Position numbers and translations under genes: made by a program
Notes under the pieces: generated by a model
Told to the model about the DNA's origin: nothing
Databases searched by the model: none
Seen by the model: only the letters and a program-made list of their open reading frames with translations
Source: Actinoplanes sandaracinus
GTDB lineage: Bacteria > Actinomycetota > Actinomycetes > Mycobacteriales > Micromonosporaceae
Direction: 5' to 3'
NCBI RefSeq assembly: GCF_030009775.1
Contig: NZ_JASCTH010000003.1
Coordinates: 361,690-425,689 of the forward strand
DNA length: 64,000 nucleotides
Shown here: positions 51,820 through 62,287 of the stretch, one piece after another
How positions within the stretch are numbered: the stretch's first letter is position 1
Layout: each line of letters begins with the position of its first letter

Positions 51820-52586
51820 GGACACTGCGGATGTTGCTGATCGGCACGCTGCTGCACGCCAAGCACCTGAGCCGGTCGCCGTTCGAGGTGGCGATCTCGC
51901 TGGTGGTCCCGGTGGTGCAGGCCGTCCTCGCGGTCTATCTGTTCCGCTCCGGCGGCGAGCAGGACCGCCTGCTCCAGGCGGCGGTCGGCGCCGGCCTGAT
52001 GGGCGTCTGGTCGTCGGTGCTCTTCGGCTCGGGCGGCGCCATCCAGAACCAGCGCTGGCAGGGCACCCTCGAAATGATCATGATGGCGCCGCGGCGGCCG
52101 GTGATGGTCATCCTGCCGCTCACCATCGCCACCGGGATCACCGGAACCTACTCACTGCTCGCCACGCTGATCTGGGGACGCGTGCTGTTCGGCATCCGCC
52201 TCGACTTCGCGCACCCCGTCGCCTTTCCGATCGCCGCCGTCGTCTGCATCGTCGCGCTCGGCATGTTCGGGCTGCTGCTGGCGGCCACGTTCGTGCTCAT
52301 GCGCAACGCCAACGCGCTGGCCAACGTCCTGGAATACCCGGTGTGGCTGGTGTCCGGCATGCTCGTGCCGCTGACCGTGCTGCCCACCTGGACCATCCCG
52401 ATCGCCGCGGTCCTGCCGACCACCTGGGGAGCGCGAGCGTTGCACGAGGCCACCGCAGGCGGCCCGGTCTGGCCGTCGGTCGGGATCTGCCTGGCCATCA
52501 GCGTGGCCTGCCTGGCACTCGGCGCCGCGGCACTGACCGTGGTCGAGCGACGCGCCCGCGTCACCGCGACCCTGGCCCTGGCATGA
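51816..52586 (+). CDS. ABC-2 type transporter permease (first subunit)
   Basis: A 256-residue membrane protein with six hydrophobic helices (first at about 18-38). It resembles ABC-2 permeases of the DrrB type. It overlaps the ATPase stop (ATGA) and is followed by a second permease with another ATGA overlap, so all three are one operon. It pairs with the second permease as a heterodimer, by inference. Confidence 0.88.
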   Translation: MRTLRMLLIGTLLHAKHLSRSPFEVAISLVVPVVQAVLAVYLFRSGGEQDRLLQAAVGAGLMGVWSSVLFGSGGAIQNQRWQGTLEMIMMAPRRPVMVILPLTIATGITGTYSLLATLIWGRVLFGIRLDFAHPVAFPIAAVVCIVALGMFGLLLAATFVLMRNANALANVLEYPVWLVSGMLVPLTVLPTWTIPIAAVLPTTWGARALHEATAGGPVWPSVGICLAISVACLALGAAALTVVERRARVTATLALA

Positions 52587-53368
52587 GGACGCTACGACTG
52601 GTGACGGTCGGCGGCATGATCGCCTACCGAGCCCTGTTCAACTGGACCCGCCCCGCGCTGTTCGTCGGCACCCTGCTCATCGGGCCGGTGTTCCAGCTGC
52701 TCTTCTTCGCCTACCTGGGCCGGCAACTGCGGGTCGGCGACGACCAGTTCTTCCTGGTCGGCAACGCCGTGTTCACCGCGTCGATGGCCTGCGTGTTCGG
52801 CGGCACCATGGCGGTCGCCAACGAGCGGCGCTTCGGCACTCTCGGGCACGTGCTGCTCTCGCCGCGCAGCCGGACCGCCGTGTTCTGGGGGCGCGTTCTG
52901 CCGTACGCCGGGAACGGTCTTCTGATCGCGGTCTTCACCCTGACCGTCGCCTCGCTGATGCTCGGCCTGCGCATCCCGCTCACCGCGCTGCCCGGACTGG
53001 CCCTGGCCATGGCGGCGGGCTCACTGGCCTGCGGCTTCTTCGGCCTCACGCTGGGCGCGCTGGGGCTGCGGTTCCGCGACGTCTTCGTGGTCTCCAACGT
53101 CGCGATGGCTCTGCTCCTGCTGCTCACCGGGGTGAACGTGCCGGCCGGAAGCCTGCCGCCGTGGATGGCCGCCGTCGGAGAGGTGCTGCCGATCACCCAC
53201 GCGGCGGAGGCGGCCCGGCTGCTGGCCGCCGGGCGCGGCCTCGATGCGGCCGCGCCCGCGCTGGGCCAGGAACTGCTGGTGGGAGCCGGTTACGCGGTTC
53301 TCGCCGCGGTCCTGCTGAGGGTCTTCGAGGCGGAATCCCGCAGACGGGCCAGCCTGGACACCCTGTAG
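52583..53368 (+). CDS. ABC-2 type transporter permease (second subunit)
   Basis: A 261-residue protein with about six helices, including GLLIAVFTLTVASLMLGL and SNVAMALLLLLTGVNVPAG. It starts with ATGAGGACG, overlapping the first permease by 4 bases. The longer upstream frame in the same phase belongs to the shadow of that permease. It ends the operon 20 bases before the convergent ndk stop. Confidence 0.88.
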   Translation: MRTLRLVTVGGMIAYRALFNWTRPALFVGTLLIGPVFQLLFFAYLGRQLRVGDDQFFLVGNAVFTASMACVFGGTMAVANERRFGTLGHVLLSPRSRTAVFWGRVLPYAGNGLLIAVFTLTVASLMLGLRIPLTALPGLALAMAAGSLACGFFGLTLGALGLRFRDVFVVSNVAMALLLLLTGVNVPAGSLPPWMAAVGEVLPITHAAEAARLLAAGRGLDAAAPALGQELLVGAGYAVLAAVLLRVFEAESRRRASLDTL

Positions 53369-53388
53369 GACCGTCAGGCCCCGGGAAA

Positions 53389-53805
53389 TCAGATCTTGGG
53401 GAACCAGAGCGCCAGCTCGCGCTCGGCGCTCTCCGGGGAGTCGGAGGCGTGCACCAGGTTCTCCCGGTTGGAGAGGGCCAGGTCACCACGGATCGTGCCG
53501 GCGGCCGCCTTGCGGCCGTCGGTCGCGCCGATCATCGCGCGGACCACCTCGATCACCGAGTCGCCGGAGAGCACCAGGGCTGCCAGCGGGCCGCTGGTCA
53601 TGAAGTCCTTCAGCGGCGGGTAGAACGCCTTGTCCACATGCTCGGCATAGTGGGCGTCGGCGAGCGACGCGTCCATCGTGCGCAACTCCAGCGCCTCGAC
53701 CACCAGGCCCTTACGCTCGAAACGGGACAGAATCTCGCCGAGCAGCCCGCGGCGGACCGCATCGGGCTTGATCAGGACGAGCGAACGCTCGGTGGTGCTG
53801 GACAC
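53389..53805 (-). CDS. ndk: Nucleoside diphosphate kinase
   Basis: Ndk moves the gamma phosphate of ATP to other nucleoside diphosphates. The 138-residue protein begins with SLVLIKPDAV and has the catalytic-histidine segment NLVHASDS, in which the His is phosphorylated. Length and residues are normal. GTG 53805 has GGAGG well placed. It is monocistronic and divergent from the large VOC gene. Confidence 0.97.
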   Translation of the reverse strand: MSSTTERSLVLIKPDAVRRGLLGEILSRFERKGLVVEALELRTMDASLADAHYAEHVDKAFYPPLKDFMTSGPLAALVLSGDSVIEVVRAMIGATDGRKAAAGTIRGDLALSNRENLVHASDSPESAERELALWFPKI

Positions 53806-53953
53806 GCAGTTCCTCCGTAACAACACAGGGCAGACACGCGGGAGTTCAGCCTATCGGTACCGCGAACAGGGCGAGCGGCGATGTCCGGACTGCCGCACTT
53901 TCGCGGAGGCGCCGCCGGGTCATAACCTGACGGGAACTACCGGGAGGTCCACA

Positions 53954-56900
53954 GTGGCAAACCAGACCGGCCGGCCCATCGCTCCGGCGCGCAAGCTGGT
54001 GGCATGGATCATCGGCACGATTGCGGTGTTCGTGATCGCTCTCGGGCTGGGCATGTCGAGTTCGCCGGTCGCCTTCTTCGGCGGCGCCGTGCTGGTCATC
54101 GCCATAGCGGTGGCGCTGGTGCCGGTGTCACGCCGTGGCGGCCGCGCCACCGTGGCCGGCACCGCCGAGGTCAGGTCGATCACACCGCCCCCGGCCGCCG
54201 GCGCCTACGGTCGCGCCACCATCGAGCTGATCGTGGTCGCCCCCGGCCTCGGCGCGTTCGACACGACGGTCCGCGAGCCGCGCATCCCGGTCGACAAGTG
54301 GCCGCTGCCCGGAGCCACCGTGCCCATCACCGTCGACGTCGACGACACCCGCCGGGTCCGGGTCAGCTGGCGGGATGCGCCCTCCCGGCTGGAAGGCGAC
54401 GACCCGCCGCCTCCCCCGCCCGCCGCCGGTGACGAGCCCGACGACCTCGATGAGGAACTGTTCGGCACCGTCGACGCCGCTCCGTGGGAGGGCCGCGAGC
54501 ACGACTGGGACGTCGACACCGACGACGACCCGCTGCCGTCCTCCGGTTCCCGTGGCACGTCCACCGGCTTCGCCCGCCGCACCGCCACCCCCGTCGTGGT
54601 CCGCGACACGCCCGCCGGCACCATCGTCGAGGGCCAGGTCGTCGGCACCGACGAGGACCCGGCTCCGCTCCCACGCCGGGCCGGCAGCGCACGCCACTTC
54701 AGCCAGCCGGCGGCGACCGACGAGTTCACCCGGCCGTCGGCCTCCACCCGCACCACACCCGACGCCGCGGACGTGGCCGACCCCGCCGACCCGGACCATC
54801 CCGCTGACCGGGCCCATCGTGCCGACCCGGCCGGCTCCACCGGCGTCCCGGCCGACGTCCGGACCGGCTCAGCCGACCCGGTCGACCGGACCGACGACGA
54901 ACCTGCCGAGGACGATCCGGCCGACGATTCGGGCTGGTCCTCATCCGGCGCCACCACGTCGGCCCGGGACTCCTCCCAGCGTTCCGGCCCCGCACCCGCC
55001 GGAGCCGCCGCCCCGGATGAGGACGCCTGGCCCTCCTCCGAGCCCTCCAGGACGACAGACCGGTCCTCCTCCGAGCCTCCCCGGACGACGGACTGGTCCC
55101 CCTCCCAGCCCTCCAGGGCCACCGACGAGGACGCCGGCCGGTCTTCCTCGCGGCCTTCCCGCACCGCACGGACCGCGAGCGCGGACGCCTGGGCCGGGCC
55201 TGACACGGTGTCCGCCGCACGTTCCGCCCCCGGACCGGACCGGCCCGCCACGGCCCCCGTCCCGGGAGAGCGCACACACCACAGCTCCGGACCGGACGCG
55301 GGACCCGGCTCCCCGTCGGCCGGCGCCTATGCCGCACCACCCCAGGCAGGACCTCCGCCGGGCGGCTCGTGGACCCCTTCCGGCTCGACCTCCGGCCGCC
55401 CGCCGGGTTCCCGCCCGAGCCCACGCCCGCGCGGCGGCTCAGCCACCGTCACCGTCGAACGAGACACCCCATCGGGTACGACCCACGACTCCCCCACCGC
55501 AACCACCACCGCCACACCGCAGGCGGGCACCGTGCCCCCGGCACAGCGCACCCCGGCCGAGTCCCGGCCCGCCCCAGCGGACCCCCAGCCGACCACGCCG
55601 GAGTCACAGCCCACCCCACCGGAGTCACAGCCCGCCACGGCCGAGTCCCCATCCACCGCGGCCGAGTCCCCGTCCGCCACGGCCGAGTCCCCATCCACCG
55701 CGGCCGAGTCCCCGTCCGCCACGGCCGAGTCCCCATCCACCGCGCCGGAGTCGCAGCCCGCTTCAGCGGAGTCCCGGCTCGCCCACTCCGCGCCGTCCGA
55801 CCCGGCCGCCGACATCGACCTGGACCTCGACGGTCCACCCAGCCGACCGGGCGGAACCAGCGCGTCCACCACGGCGGCCGCAGCCGCAGCCGGCGTTGCC
55901 GCGGGCACGGCGGCCGCAGCCGTGCCGAGCCAGCAGTCGACCCGTCGCCGCTCGGACCACGGCGAGACCACGGCGCCCGGCTTCCCGACCCGGTCCGCGA
56001 CGCCCACCCGGTCCGCACCCTCGCCCGCCCCGGACGACCCGTCCGAGCCGAGCGCTCAGTCCAGGCCGGAGCCGTCTCCCTGGACCGCGCCCCGCCCCGC
56101 TCCTTCGCCCAACCCCGCTCCTTCGCCCAACCCCGCTCCTTCGACCGGCCGCGCGTCCTCGGCCCCGGTCTCGCCTGCGACACGGGTGCCGAGGCCCGCG
56201 GCCGCCCCTTCGTCGCCCGCCGGGCGGGAGCCGGGTCTCCAGCCGCCACCGCCTCCGACGGCACGCCGGTCCGACGCCCCGCCGCCGCCGCCGGCCGCAC
56301 GGCCGAGCGATGCCGCCGCGCCGCCACCGCCACCGGCCCGGTCCGCCCGGCCCGGCACGCCTTCCGGCGGCTCTTCCCGGGAGCAGCAGGCCTGGGCGCG
56401 GCCGGCTGCGCCGGCCGCGCCCTCGGCGGAGGCCGCTCAGCCCATGCAGGGACCGACGCCCCGGCCGTCTCACGCCGACGATCGCTGGGCGCCCCCCGGC
56501 CGCCCGGTCTCCCCAGCCGCGGAACACCCGGCTGCCTCACGACCCGGCCCCACGCGGCCCACCGACCCGCAGCCGGCCCCCGCGCGGCCCACCGCTACTC
56601 AACCCGCCCCCGACCGGCCCAGGTCTTCCGCTCCGGGCGCGACGCCCGCTTCTGCGGTTCCGCCGAACGTGGAGACCCGTCCTCTCGGCAGCCGGACCCG
56701 CTTCTTCGTGCAGCCGGGCGACGACATCCACCCGGACGACTTGTACGCGTCTGACGACTCCCCGGCCGGCGACCTCTCGGCTACGGCGGAGCCGGGGCGA
56801 GACGTTCCCGCGGCGAGGGCCGAACCGGCTCCCGCCGCGTATCCCGCGCAGTCGCGCGCGGAACGTACCCCCTCGTCGTCGCCGTCCGCGCCATCGCCGG

Positions 56901-57724
56901 TCTCGGCCCCGCCGGCTGTCCCGCAGCCCGACCGGCCGTTCCCGAGCGCGCCGCCGGCCACACCGCGCTCCTCGGCGCCGCGGCCCGGCATCGACCAGAT
57001 CGACATTCCGCTCGACGGCCTCAACTTCCCGTTGGCCGGCAATCCCGAAGCGGCCCCGGAGGCGTCACCGCGGGCGGCCGCCGCCCGCGCGGACGGCATC
57101 ATCGCCGCCCCCGCGGAGGAGACGCCCCGCCCGTCGTCCGCGCTGCGGGACGGCATCATCGGGGTGGCGGTGGGCCGTGCGGCCGTCTCGCCCGACGCGA
57201 CACCGACTCCGCATCGGGAGGACGTTCCGGCTGCCGGCGAGGAGCAGCGCCGCGCGGGCGGCCCGTGGGGGGACTTCAGCGGCCGCAAGAATCCGGATGA
57301 GCACGCGGCTGATGTGATCACCGCCTATCCGAGCGCGCGTCCCGGGCCGGCCGGTGCGATCCACGGGGTCGGCATCACGGTGCTGGTCACCGACCTGGAG
57401 CGCTCGACCGCGTTCTACCGGGACATCCTCGGCTTCCACGAGATCGACACCGGCGACGGCAGTGCGGTGCTGGCTTCCGGCGACACCCGGCTGGTGCTGC
57501 GTACGGTGCACAACCTGTCGTCCGAGGCGGGCCGCCTGATCTACCTGAACCTCGAGGTCGGCGACATCGAGGCGGTGCACGCGGAGCTGCGGGAGAAGGG
57601 TGTCGCGTTCGTCCACTCGCCCCGCCCAGTGAACCGTGGCGACAAGCTGGAGCTCTGGTCCGCCACGTTCCGCGATCCGGACGACCACAACATCGCCATC
57701 ACCCAGTGGCGGGCCATCTACTGA
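53954..57724 (+). CDS. Giant membrane-tethered protein with C-terminal VOC (glyoxalase) domain
   Basis: A 1256-residue protein. Two N-terminal membrane helices (about 13-33 and 38-58) are followed by a small folded region (about 62-140). Nearly 1,000 residues of Pro/Ser/Ala/Thr-rich low-complexity sequence come next, including 7-residue repeats. The last 120 residues (about 1134-1256) are a VOC-fold domain with the family pattern VTDLERSTAFYRDILGF, a possible metal ligand Glu in EI/DTGDG-like positions, and FRDPDDHNIAI. VOC proteins include glyoxalase I, dioxygenases and resistance proteins. GTG 53954 follows GGGAGG. It is probably a single gene, because the frame has no break. Function unknown. 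Confidence 0.8.
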   Translation: MANQTGRPIAPARKLVAWIIGTIAVFVIALGLGMSSSPVAFFGGAVLVIAIAVALVPVSRRGGRATVAGTAEVRSITPPPAAGAYGRATIELIVVAPGLGAFDTTVREPRIPVDKWPLPGATVPITVDVDDTRRVRVSWRDAPSRLEGDDPPPPPPAAGDEPDDLDEELFGTVDAAPWEGREHDWDVDTDDDPLPSSGSRGTSTGFARRTATPVVVRDTPAGTIVEGQVVGTDEDPAPLPRRAGSARHFSQPAATDEFTRPSASTRTTPDAADVADPADPDHPADRAHRADPAGSTGVPADVRTGSADPVDRTDDEPAEDDPADDSGWSSSGATTSARDSSQRSGPAPAGAAAPDEDAWPSSEPSRTTDRSSSEPPRTTDWSPSQPSRATDEDAGRSSSRPSRTARTASADAWAGPDTVSAARSAPGPDRPATAPVPGERTHHSSGPDAGPGSPSAGAYAAPPQAGPPPGGSWTPSGSTSGRPPGSRPSPRPRGGSATVTVERDTPSGTTHDSPTATTTATPQAGTVPPAQRTPAESRPAPADPQPTTPESQPTPPESQPATAESPSTAAESPSATAESPSTAAESPSATAESPSTAPESQPASAESRLAHSAPSDPAADIDLDLDGPPSRPGGTSASTTAAAAAAGVAAGTAAAAVPSQQSTRRRSDHGETTAPGFPTRSATPTRSAPSPAPDDPSEPSAQSRPEPSPWTAPRPAPSPNPAPSPNPAPSTGRASSAPVSPATRVPRPAAAPSSPAGREPGLQPPPPPTARRSDAPPPPPAARPSDAAAPPPPPARSARPGTPSGGSSREQQAWARPAAPAAPSAEAAQPMQGPTPRPSHADDRWAPPGRPVSPAAEHPAASRPGPTRPTDPQPAPARPTATQPAPDRPRSSAPGATPASAVPPNVETRPLGSRTRFFVQPGDDIHPDDLYASDDSPAGDLSATAEPGRDVPAARAEPAPAAYPAQSRAERTPSSSPSAPSPVSAPPAVPQPDRPFPSAPPATPRSSAPRPGIDQIDIPLDGLNFPLAGNPEAAPEASPRAAAARADGIIAAPAEETPRPSSALRDGIIGVAVGRAAVSPDATPTPHREDVPAAGEEQRRAGGPWGDFSGRKNPDEHAADVITAYPSARPGPAGAIHGVGITVLVTDLERSTAFYRDILGFHEIDTGDGSAVLASGDTRLVLRTVHNLSSEAGRLIYLNLEVGDIEAVHAELREKGVAFVHSPRPVNRGDKLELWSATFRDPDDHNIAITQWRAIY
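55640..55744 (+). repeat. Tandem 21-bp repeat (5 copies) in the VOC gene
   Basis: Five 21-base units beginning GCCGAGTCCCC alternate between two variants (CATCCACCGCG and CGTCCGCCACG), giving a 42-base period. They encode AESPSTA/AESPSAT in the disordered linker. In frame, so copy changes would preserve the protein. Confidence 0.95.
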
Positions 57725-57730
57725 TTTCCA

Positions 57731-57759
57731 GGGCCGGACGTTCACCGAACGCCCGGCCC
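57731..57759. terminator. Hairpin between convergent VOC and DUF4233 genes
   Basis: GGGCCGGACGTTC (57731-57743) pairs with GAACGCCCGGCCC (57747-57759) with one wobble on the minus strand and a 3-base loop. It lies 7 bases after the VOC stop and 8 bases after the DUF4233 stop, so it can serve both. No T run. Confidence 0.75.
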
Positions 57760-57766
57760 GCCGGAA

Positions 57767-58162
57767 TCAGCCCAGGATGGTACGGCGGACGTGCAGCGCG
57801 TACGCCCACGCCGCCCCGAAGATCACTCCGACCGCGGCGAGCGCGAAATGCAGGAACCCGCCCGCGATCAGCACCAGTTGCAGGGCGGTGCCCACATGCC
57901 ACGCCCACCCTTTGCCCATCAGCCCGGCCAGGACGACCGACAGCACCGCGGCGATGACCGCCATGGTGACGCCCTGGCTCTTGAGGTCGCCGCCGAGAAG
58001 CAGGATCGGCTGGATCGTCAGGAGCAGGACGATCGCCTCCAGCACCAGGGTTCCGGAGCCGAGTCCCCGTACAGCGGCCTGGGGGTTCTTGAGGCCTGAG
58101 GGCCGCGGCGCGGCGGTCTGCTCGCCGTCGGACGGCATCGCGTTCTCGTCCGGAGCGGTCAT
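57767..58162 (-). CDS. DUF4233 membrane protein, folC-linked
   Basis: A 131-residue protein with four hydrophobic helices (about 37-52, 65-82, 85-105 and 108-125), typical of DUF4233. It regularly follows folC in actinobacteria, and here it overlaps the folC stop (ATGA). The function is unknown; linkage suggests a link to folate or valine tRNA-charging genes but this is not proof. Confidence 0.88.
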   Translation of the reverse strand: MTAPDENAMPSDGEQTAAPRPSGLKNPQAAVRGLGSGTLVLEAIVLLLTIQPILLLGGDLKSQGVTMAVIAAVLSVVLAGLMGKGWAWHVGTALQLVLIAGGFLHFALAAVGVIFGAAWAYALHVRRTILG

Positions 58163-59484
58163 CGCCGGAGAAGTTTCCGCGCGTCGGCGACGGTGACCAC
58201 CGATCCGGTGATCAGCACGCCGACGCCGCTCAGCTCACCGGAAGCGTCCTCCTCGGCCTGGAACACCGCTTCCGCGATGGCGTCCGGCATGTCGGTGGCG
58301 ACCGTGACCCGATCCTCGCCGAAGACCTCGATCGCCAGCTGGCCCAGCTCGATGGCGGTCATCGCGCGGGGCGAGCTGTTCTGCGTCACCACGATCCGCG
58401 CCACCACCGGTTCGAGCAGCTCGAGAAGGCCGGTCACGTCCTTGTCGCCGAGCACCGACAGCACCGCGATCAGGTGCCGGAAGGTGAACTCCTCCTCCAG
58501 CGCGGCGACCGTGGCGGCCATGCCGTGCGGGTTGTGCGCGCCGTCGAGCAGGATGGTCGGGGCGCTGCGCACCCGTTCCAGCCGGCCGGGCGAGTCGACC
58601 CGGGCGAAGCCCTCACGGACGAGGTCGATCTCCAGTTGCTTGCCGGCGCCGGCGCCGAGGAACGCCTCGACCGCGGCGAGCGCGAGCGCGGCGTTCTGCG
58701 CCTGGTGGGCGCCGAAGAGCGGCAGGAAGACCTCGTCGTAGACGCCGCCGAGCCCCTGGAGGACGAGCACCTGCCCGCCGACCGCCTGGGTCCGGTGGAC
58801 GACGCCGAACTCGCTGCCCTCGCGGGCGAGGGTGGCGCCCATGTCCGCACAGCGTTCGACGATGGGCCGCATGGCGTCCTCGTCCTGAAGCGCGGTGATC
58901 ACCGTGGCGCCGTGGTGGATGATGCCGACCTTGTGCCAGGCGATGTCCTCGACGGTGTCGCCGAGCCACTCGGTGTGGTCGAGGCCGATCGGGGTGAGCA
59001 CGCAGACGCCGGCCTCGATGACGTTGGTGGCGTCCTCCTCGCCGCCGAGGCCGACCTCGACCACCGCGATGTCGACGGGGGCGTCGGCGAACGCCGCGTA
59101 CGCCATCGCGGTCGTCATGTCGAAGTAGGTCAGCGGCTCCGGGTTGCGCGCGTCGATCAGCTCGGCCAGCGGCGCCACGTCCTGATAGGTGGCGACGAAC
59201 CGTTCCTCCGAGACGGGTTCGCCGTCCAGGCTGATCCGCTCGCGCACGGTCTCCAGGTGCGGGCTGGTGTAGCGGCCGGTGTGCAACCCGTGCGCCTGCA
59301 GCAGCGCGTCGATCATCCGGGCTGTGCTGGTCTTGCCGTTGGTGCCGGTCAGGTGGATCGCCGGGTAGGCCCGCTGCGGGCTGCCCAGCACATCCACCAG
59401 GTCCCGGATCTTCTGCATGTCGAAGACCATGCGGGTGAAGCCGCGCTGGTTCAGTGCGGCTTCGACCTCGTCGTACTCGCTCAT
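58159..59484 (-). CDS. folC: Folylpolyglutamate synthase / dihydrofolate synthase
   Basis: FolC adds glutamate residues to folates and makes dihydrofolate. The 441-residue protein has the P loop GTNGKTST (about 46-53), the segment VEVGLGGEEDATNV (the usual Arg after GG is Glu), LDGAHNPHG, and the Mur-ligase C-terminal domain. It lies between valS and DUF4233 on the minus strand, a conserved actinobacterial order. ATG 59484. Confidence 0.95.
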   Translation of the reverse strand: MSEYDEVEAALNQRGFTRMVFDMQKIRDLVDVLGSPQRAYPAIHLTGTNGKTSTARMIDALLQAHGLHTGRYTSPHLETVRERISLDGEPVSEERFVATYQDVAPLAELIDARNPEPLTYFDMTTAMAYAAFADAPVDIAVVEVGLGGEEDATNVIEAGVCVLTPIGLDHTEWLGDTVEDIAWHKVGIIHHGATVITALQDEDAMRPIVERCADMGATLAREGSEFGVVHRTQAVGGQVLVLQGLGGVYDEVFLPLFGAHQAQNAALALAAVEAFLGAGAGKQLEIDLVREGFARVDSPGRLERVRSAPTILLDGAHNPHGMAATVAALEEEFTFRHLIAVLSVLGDKDVTGLLELLEPVVARIVVTQNSSPRAMTAIELGQLAIEVFGEDRVTVATDMPDAIAEAVFQAEEDASGELSGVGVLITGSVVTVADARKLLRR

Positions 59485-59524
59485 GCTCTGCTTTCTTCCC
59501 GCCTGTCGCCCGGTGACCGTGAGG

Positions 59525-62164
59525 TCAGGCGGCCGGCAGGGCTTCGAGGGCGGCAGCGATCCGGACCAGATCGGTCTCGGCCGCGGCCAGGCGGTCCTTG
59601 ATCTTCGCGACGACCTGTTCCGGCGCCTTGCCGATGAACGCCTCGTTGCCGAGCTTGGCCCGGCACTGGGTGGCCTCCTTCTCGGCGGCGGCCCGGTCCT
59701 TCGTCAGCCGGGCCCGCTCGGCCGCCACGTCGATGGCGCCGCGGGTGTCCAGGTCGACCGTGATGCCGCCGGTCACCGCGAGGGTCGCGGTGGTGGCGAA
59801 GTCGGCGCCGGGCGCGTCGAGCCGGGCCAGCGAACGGATCAGCGGCTCGTGCGCGTCGATGCCGACGTTGCCGAGGCCGGTCAGCGCGGCGGTGACCCGC
59901 TGGCTCGGCTTCAGGCCCTGGTCGGAACGGAACCGCCGGACCTCGGTGACCACCTTCTGCAGGGCGGCCAGCTCCTCCTCGGCGGCGTCGTCGATCAGCG
60001 CCGGGTCGACCGTGGGCCACGCGGAGCGCATCACGGTCTCGCCGCCGGTGAGCGCGATCCACAGCTCCTCGGTGACGAACGGGATGACCGGGTGCAGCAG
60101 CCGCAGAAGCTGGTCGAGCACGTGCCCGAGGACCCGCCGGCTGTTGTCGGCGGCCTTGCCGGTGCCGGCCAGGACCGGCTTGCTGAGCTCGACATACCAG
60201 TCGCAGACGTCGTCCCACGCGAAGTGGTAGAGGGTGTCGCAGACCTTCGCGTACTCGTACGCCGCGAAGAGCTGGTCGACCTCACCGATGGTGTGCTGGA
60301 GGCGGGACAGGATCCACTTGTCGATGGCGCTGAGCTCGCTCGCCGGCGGCAGGTCGCCGTCGACGGTGGCGCCGTTCATCAGCGCGAAGCGGGTCGCGTT
60401 CCACAGCTTGTTGCAGAAGTTGCGCGAGCCCTGGCACCACTCCTCGCTGATCGGCACGTCGGAGCCGGGGTTGGCGCCGCGGGCCAGGGTGAAGCGGGTG
60501 GCGTCGGCGCCGTAGCGCTCGATCCAGTCGAGCGGGTCGACGACGTTGCCGAACGATTTCGACATCTTCTTGCCGAACTGGTCGCGCACCATGCCGTGCA
60601 GGTTGACCACGTCGAACGGCTGCTTGCCGTCCATCGCGTAGAGACCGAACATCATCATCCGGGCGACCCAGAAGAACAGGATGTCGTAACCGGTCACCAG
60701 CACGCTGGTCGGATAGAACTTCTCCAGGTCGGCGGTCTGCTCCGGCCAGCCCAGCGTGGAGAACGGCCACAGCCCGGACGAGAACCAGGTGTCGAGGACG
60801 TCCTCGTCCTGGTGCCAGCCCTCACCCGTCGGCGGCTGCTCGTCCGGTCCGACACAGACGATCTGGCCCTCCGGCCCGTACCACACCGGGATGCGGTGGC
60901 CCCACCACAGCTGCCGGGAGATGCACCAGTCGTGCATGTTGTCGACCCAGGCGAAGTAGCGCTTGGACAGCTCCGCCGGCTCGATCTTGACCCGGCCGTC
61001 GCGCACCGCGTCACCGGCGGCCTGCGCGAGCGGCTTGGTGTTGACGAACCACTGCAGCGACAGCCGCGGCTCCACGGTCGTCTTGCACCGCGAGCAGTGA
61101 CCCACCGAGTGCAGATAGGGCCGCTTCTCGGCGACGATGCGCCCCTGCTCCCGCAGGGCCGCGACGATGGCCGGGCGAGCCTCATAACGATCAAGACCTT
61201 CAAACGGGCCGGGTACGGTGATGACCGCCCGCTCGTTCATGATCGCCGGGCTGGGCAGCCCGTGCCGCTGGCCGATCTCGAAGTCGTTCGGGTCGTGGGC
61301 CGGTGTCACCTTGACCGCGCCGGTGCCGAAGGCCGGGTCGACGTGCTCGTCCGCCACGATCGGGATCCGCCGGCCGGTCAGCGGCAGCTCCACCTCGGTG
61401 CCGATCAGATGCTGGTAACGCTCGTCGTCGGGGTGCACCGCGACCGCGGTGTCACCGAGCATCGTCTCGGCCCGGGTGGTGGCCACGACGATCGAGTTCT
61501 CGCCCTCGCCATACCGGATCGAGACCAGCTCGCCCTCGTCGTCGGTGTGCTCCACCTCGATGTCGCTGAGCGCGGTGAGACAGCGCGGGCACCAGTTGAT
61601 GATCCGGTTGGCCCGGTAGATCAGCTCGTCGTCGTACAGCCGCTTGAAGATCGTCTGAACAGCCCGGGACAGGCCCTCGTCCATGGTGAAGCGCTCACGG
61701 CTCCAGTCGACGGAGTCGCCCAGCCGGCGCATCTGGCCGAGGATCTTGCCGCCGGACTCGGCCTTCCACTCCCAGACCCGCTCGACGAACTTCTCCCGCC
61801 CGAGGTCGTGCCGGGACAGCTGCTGGGCGGCGAGCTGCCGCTCCACCACGTTCTGCGTGGCGATGCCGGCGTGGTCCATGCCGGGCAGCCACAACACCTC
61901 GAAGCCCTGCATCCGCTTGAGGCGGACCAGGGTGTCCTGGATCGTGTGGTCGAGGGCGTGGCCCACATGCAGCGACCCGGTCACGTTCGGTGGTGGGATG
62001 ACGATGGTGAACGGCGGCTTGTCACTCTTCGGGTCCGCGGTGAAGTAGCCCTCCGATACCCAACGCTCGTACCGCCGCTGCTCTACCTCGCCCGGCTGGT
62101 ACTGGGCGGAGAGGCCACCGGTGGGCCGGCTGTCGGGGGTACGGGTTTCGGTCGCATCGGTCAC
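59525..62164 (-). CDS. valS: Valyl-tRNA synthetase
   Basis: ValRS charges tRNA-Val. The 879-residue class I enzyme has the HIGH-type motif HVGH (about 66-69), an editing domain, the KMSKS motif KKMSKS (about 533-538), the anticodon domain and the C-terminal coiled-coil arm. GTG 62164 is the likely start. It is the first gene of the valS-folC-DUF4233 unit. No T-box is seen upstream. Confidence 0.97.
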   Translation of the reverse strand: MTDATETRTPDSRPTGGLSAQYQPGEVEQRRYERWVSEGYFTADPKSDKPPFTIVIPPPNVTGSLHVGHALDHTIQDTLVRLKRMQGFEVLWLPGMDHAGIATQNVVERQLAAQQLSRHDLGREKFVERVWEWKAESGGKILGQMRRLGDSVDWSRERFTMDEGLSRAVQTIFKRLYDDELIYRANRIINWCPRCLTALSDIEVEHTDDEGELVSIRYGEGENSIVVATTRAETMLGDTAVAVHPDDERYQHLIGTEVELPLTGRRIPIVADEHVDPAFGTGAVKVTPAHDPNDFEIGQRHGLPSPAIMNERAVITVPGPFEGLDRYEARPAIVAALREQGRIVAEKRPYLHSVGHCSRCKTTVEPRLSLQWFVNTKPLAQAAGDAVRDGRVKIEPAELSKRYFAWVDNMHDWCISRQLWWGHRIPVWYGPEGQIVCVGPDEQPPTGEGWHQDEDVLDTWFSSGLWPFSTLGWPEQTADLEKFYPTSVLVTGYDILFFWVARMMMFGLYAMDGKQPFDVVNLHGMVRDQFGKKMSKSFGNVVDPLDWIERYGADATRFTLARGANPGSDVPISEEWCQGSRNFCNKLWNATRFALMNGATVDGDLPPASELSAIDKWILSRLQHTIGEVDQLFAAYEYAKVCDTLYHFAWDDVCDWYVELSKPVLAGTGKAADNSRRVLGHVLDQLLRLLHPVIPFVTEELWIALTGGETVMRSAWPTVDPALIDDAAEEELAALQKVVTEVRRFRSDQGLKPSQRVTAALTGLGNVGIDAHEPLIRSLARLDAPGADFATTATLAVTGGITVDLDTRGAIDVAAERARLTKDRAAAEKEATQCRAKLGNEAFIGKAPEQVVAKIKDRLAAAETDLVRIAAALEALPAA

Positions 62165-62275
62165 CCGACAAGTCTACGGAGCCCCACCGGGTACCCGGAA
62201 TTCGCACCACCTCCGGAGGGTGTGCGGGCGGCGAATCGCCGTCCGGGCAGGCCCACGGCCGTCCATTCCGCGAGA

Positions 62276-62281
62276 TAGGCT
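62276..62281 (+). promoter_or_regulatory. Leaderless -10 box (TAGGCT)
   Basis: TAGGCT ends 6 bases before the ATG at 62288 and no ribosome-binding site is present. Confidence 0.5.
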
Positions 62282-62287
62282 CGCCAG

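Noticed and set aside
53954..57724. Two genes joined by assembly error
   Set aside because: The frame is open throughout, the linker repeats are in frame, and no internal start with a good ribosome-binding site was seen before the VOC domain. It remains possible but less likely.
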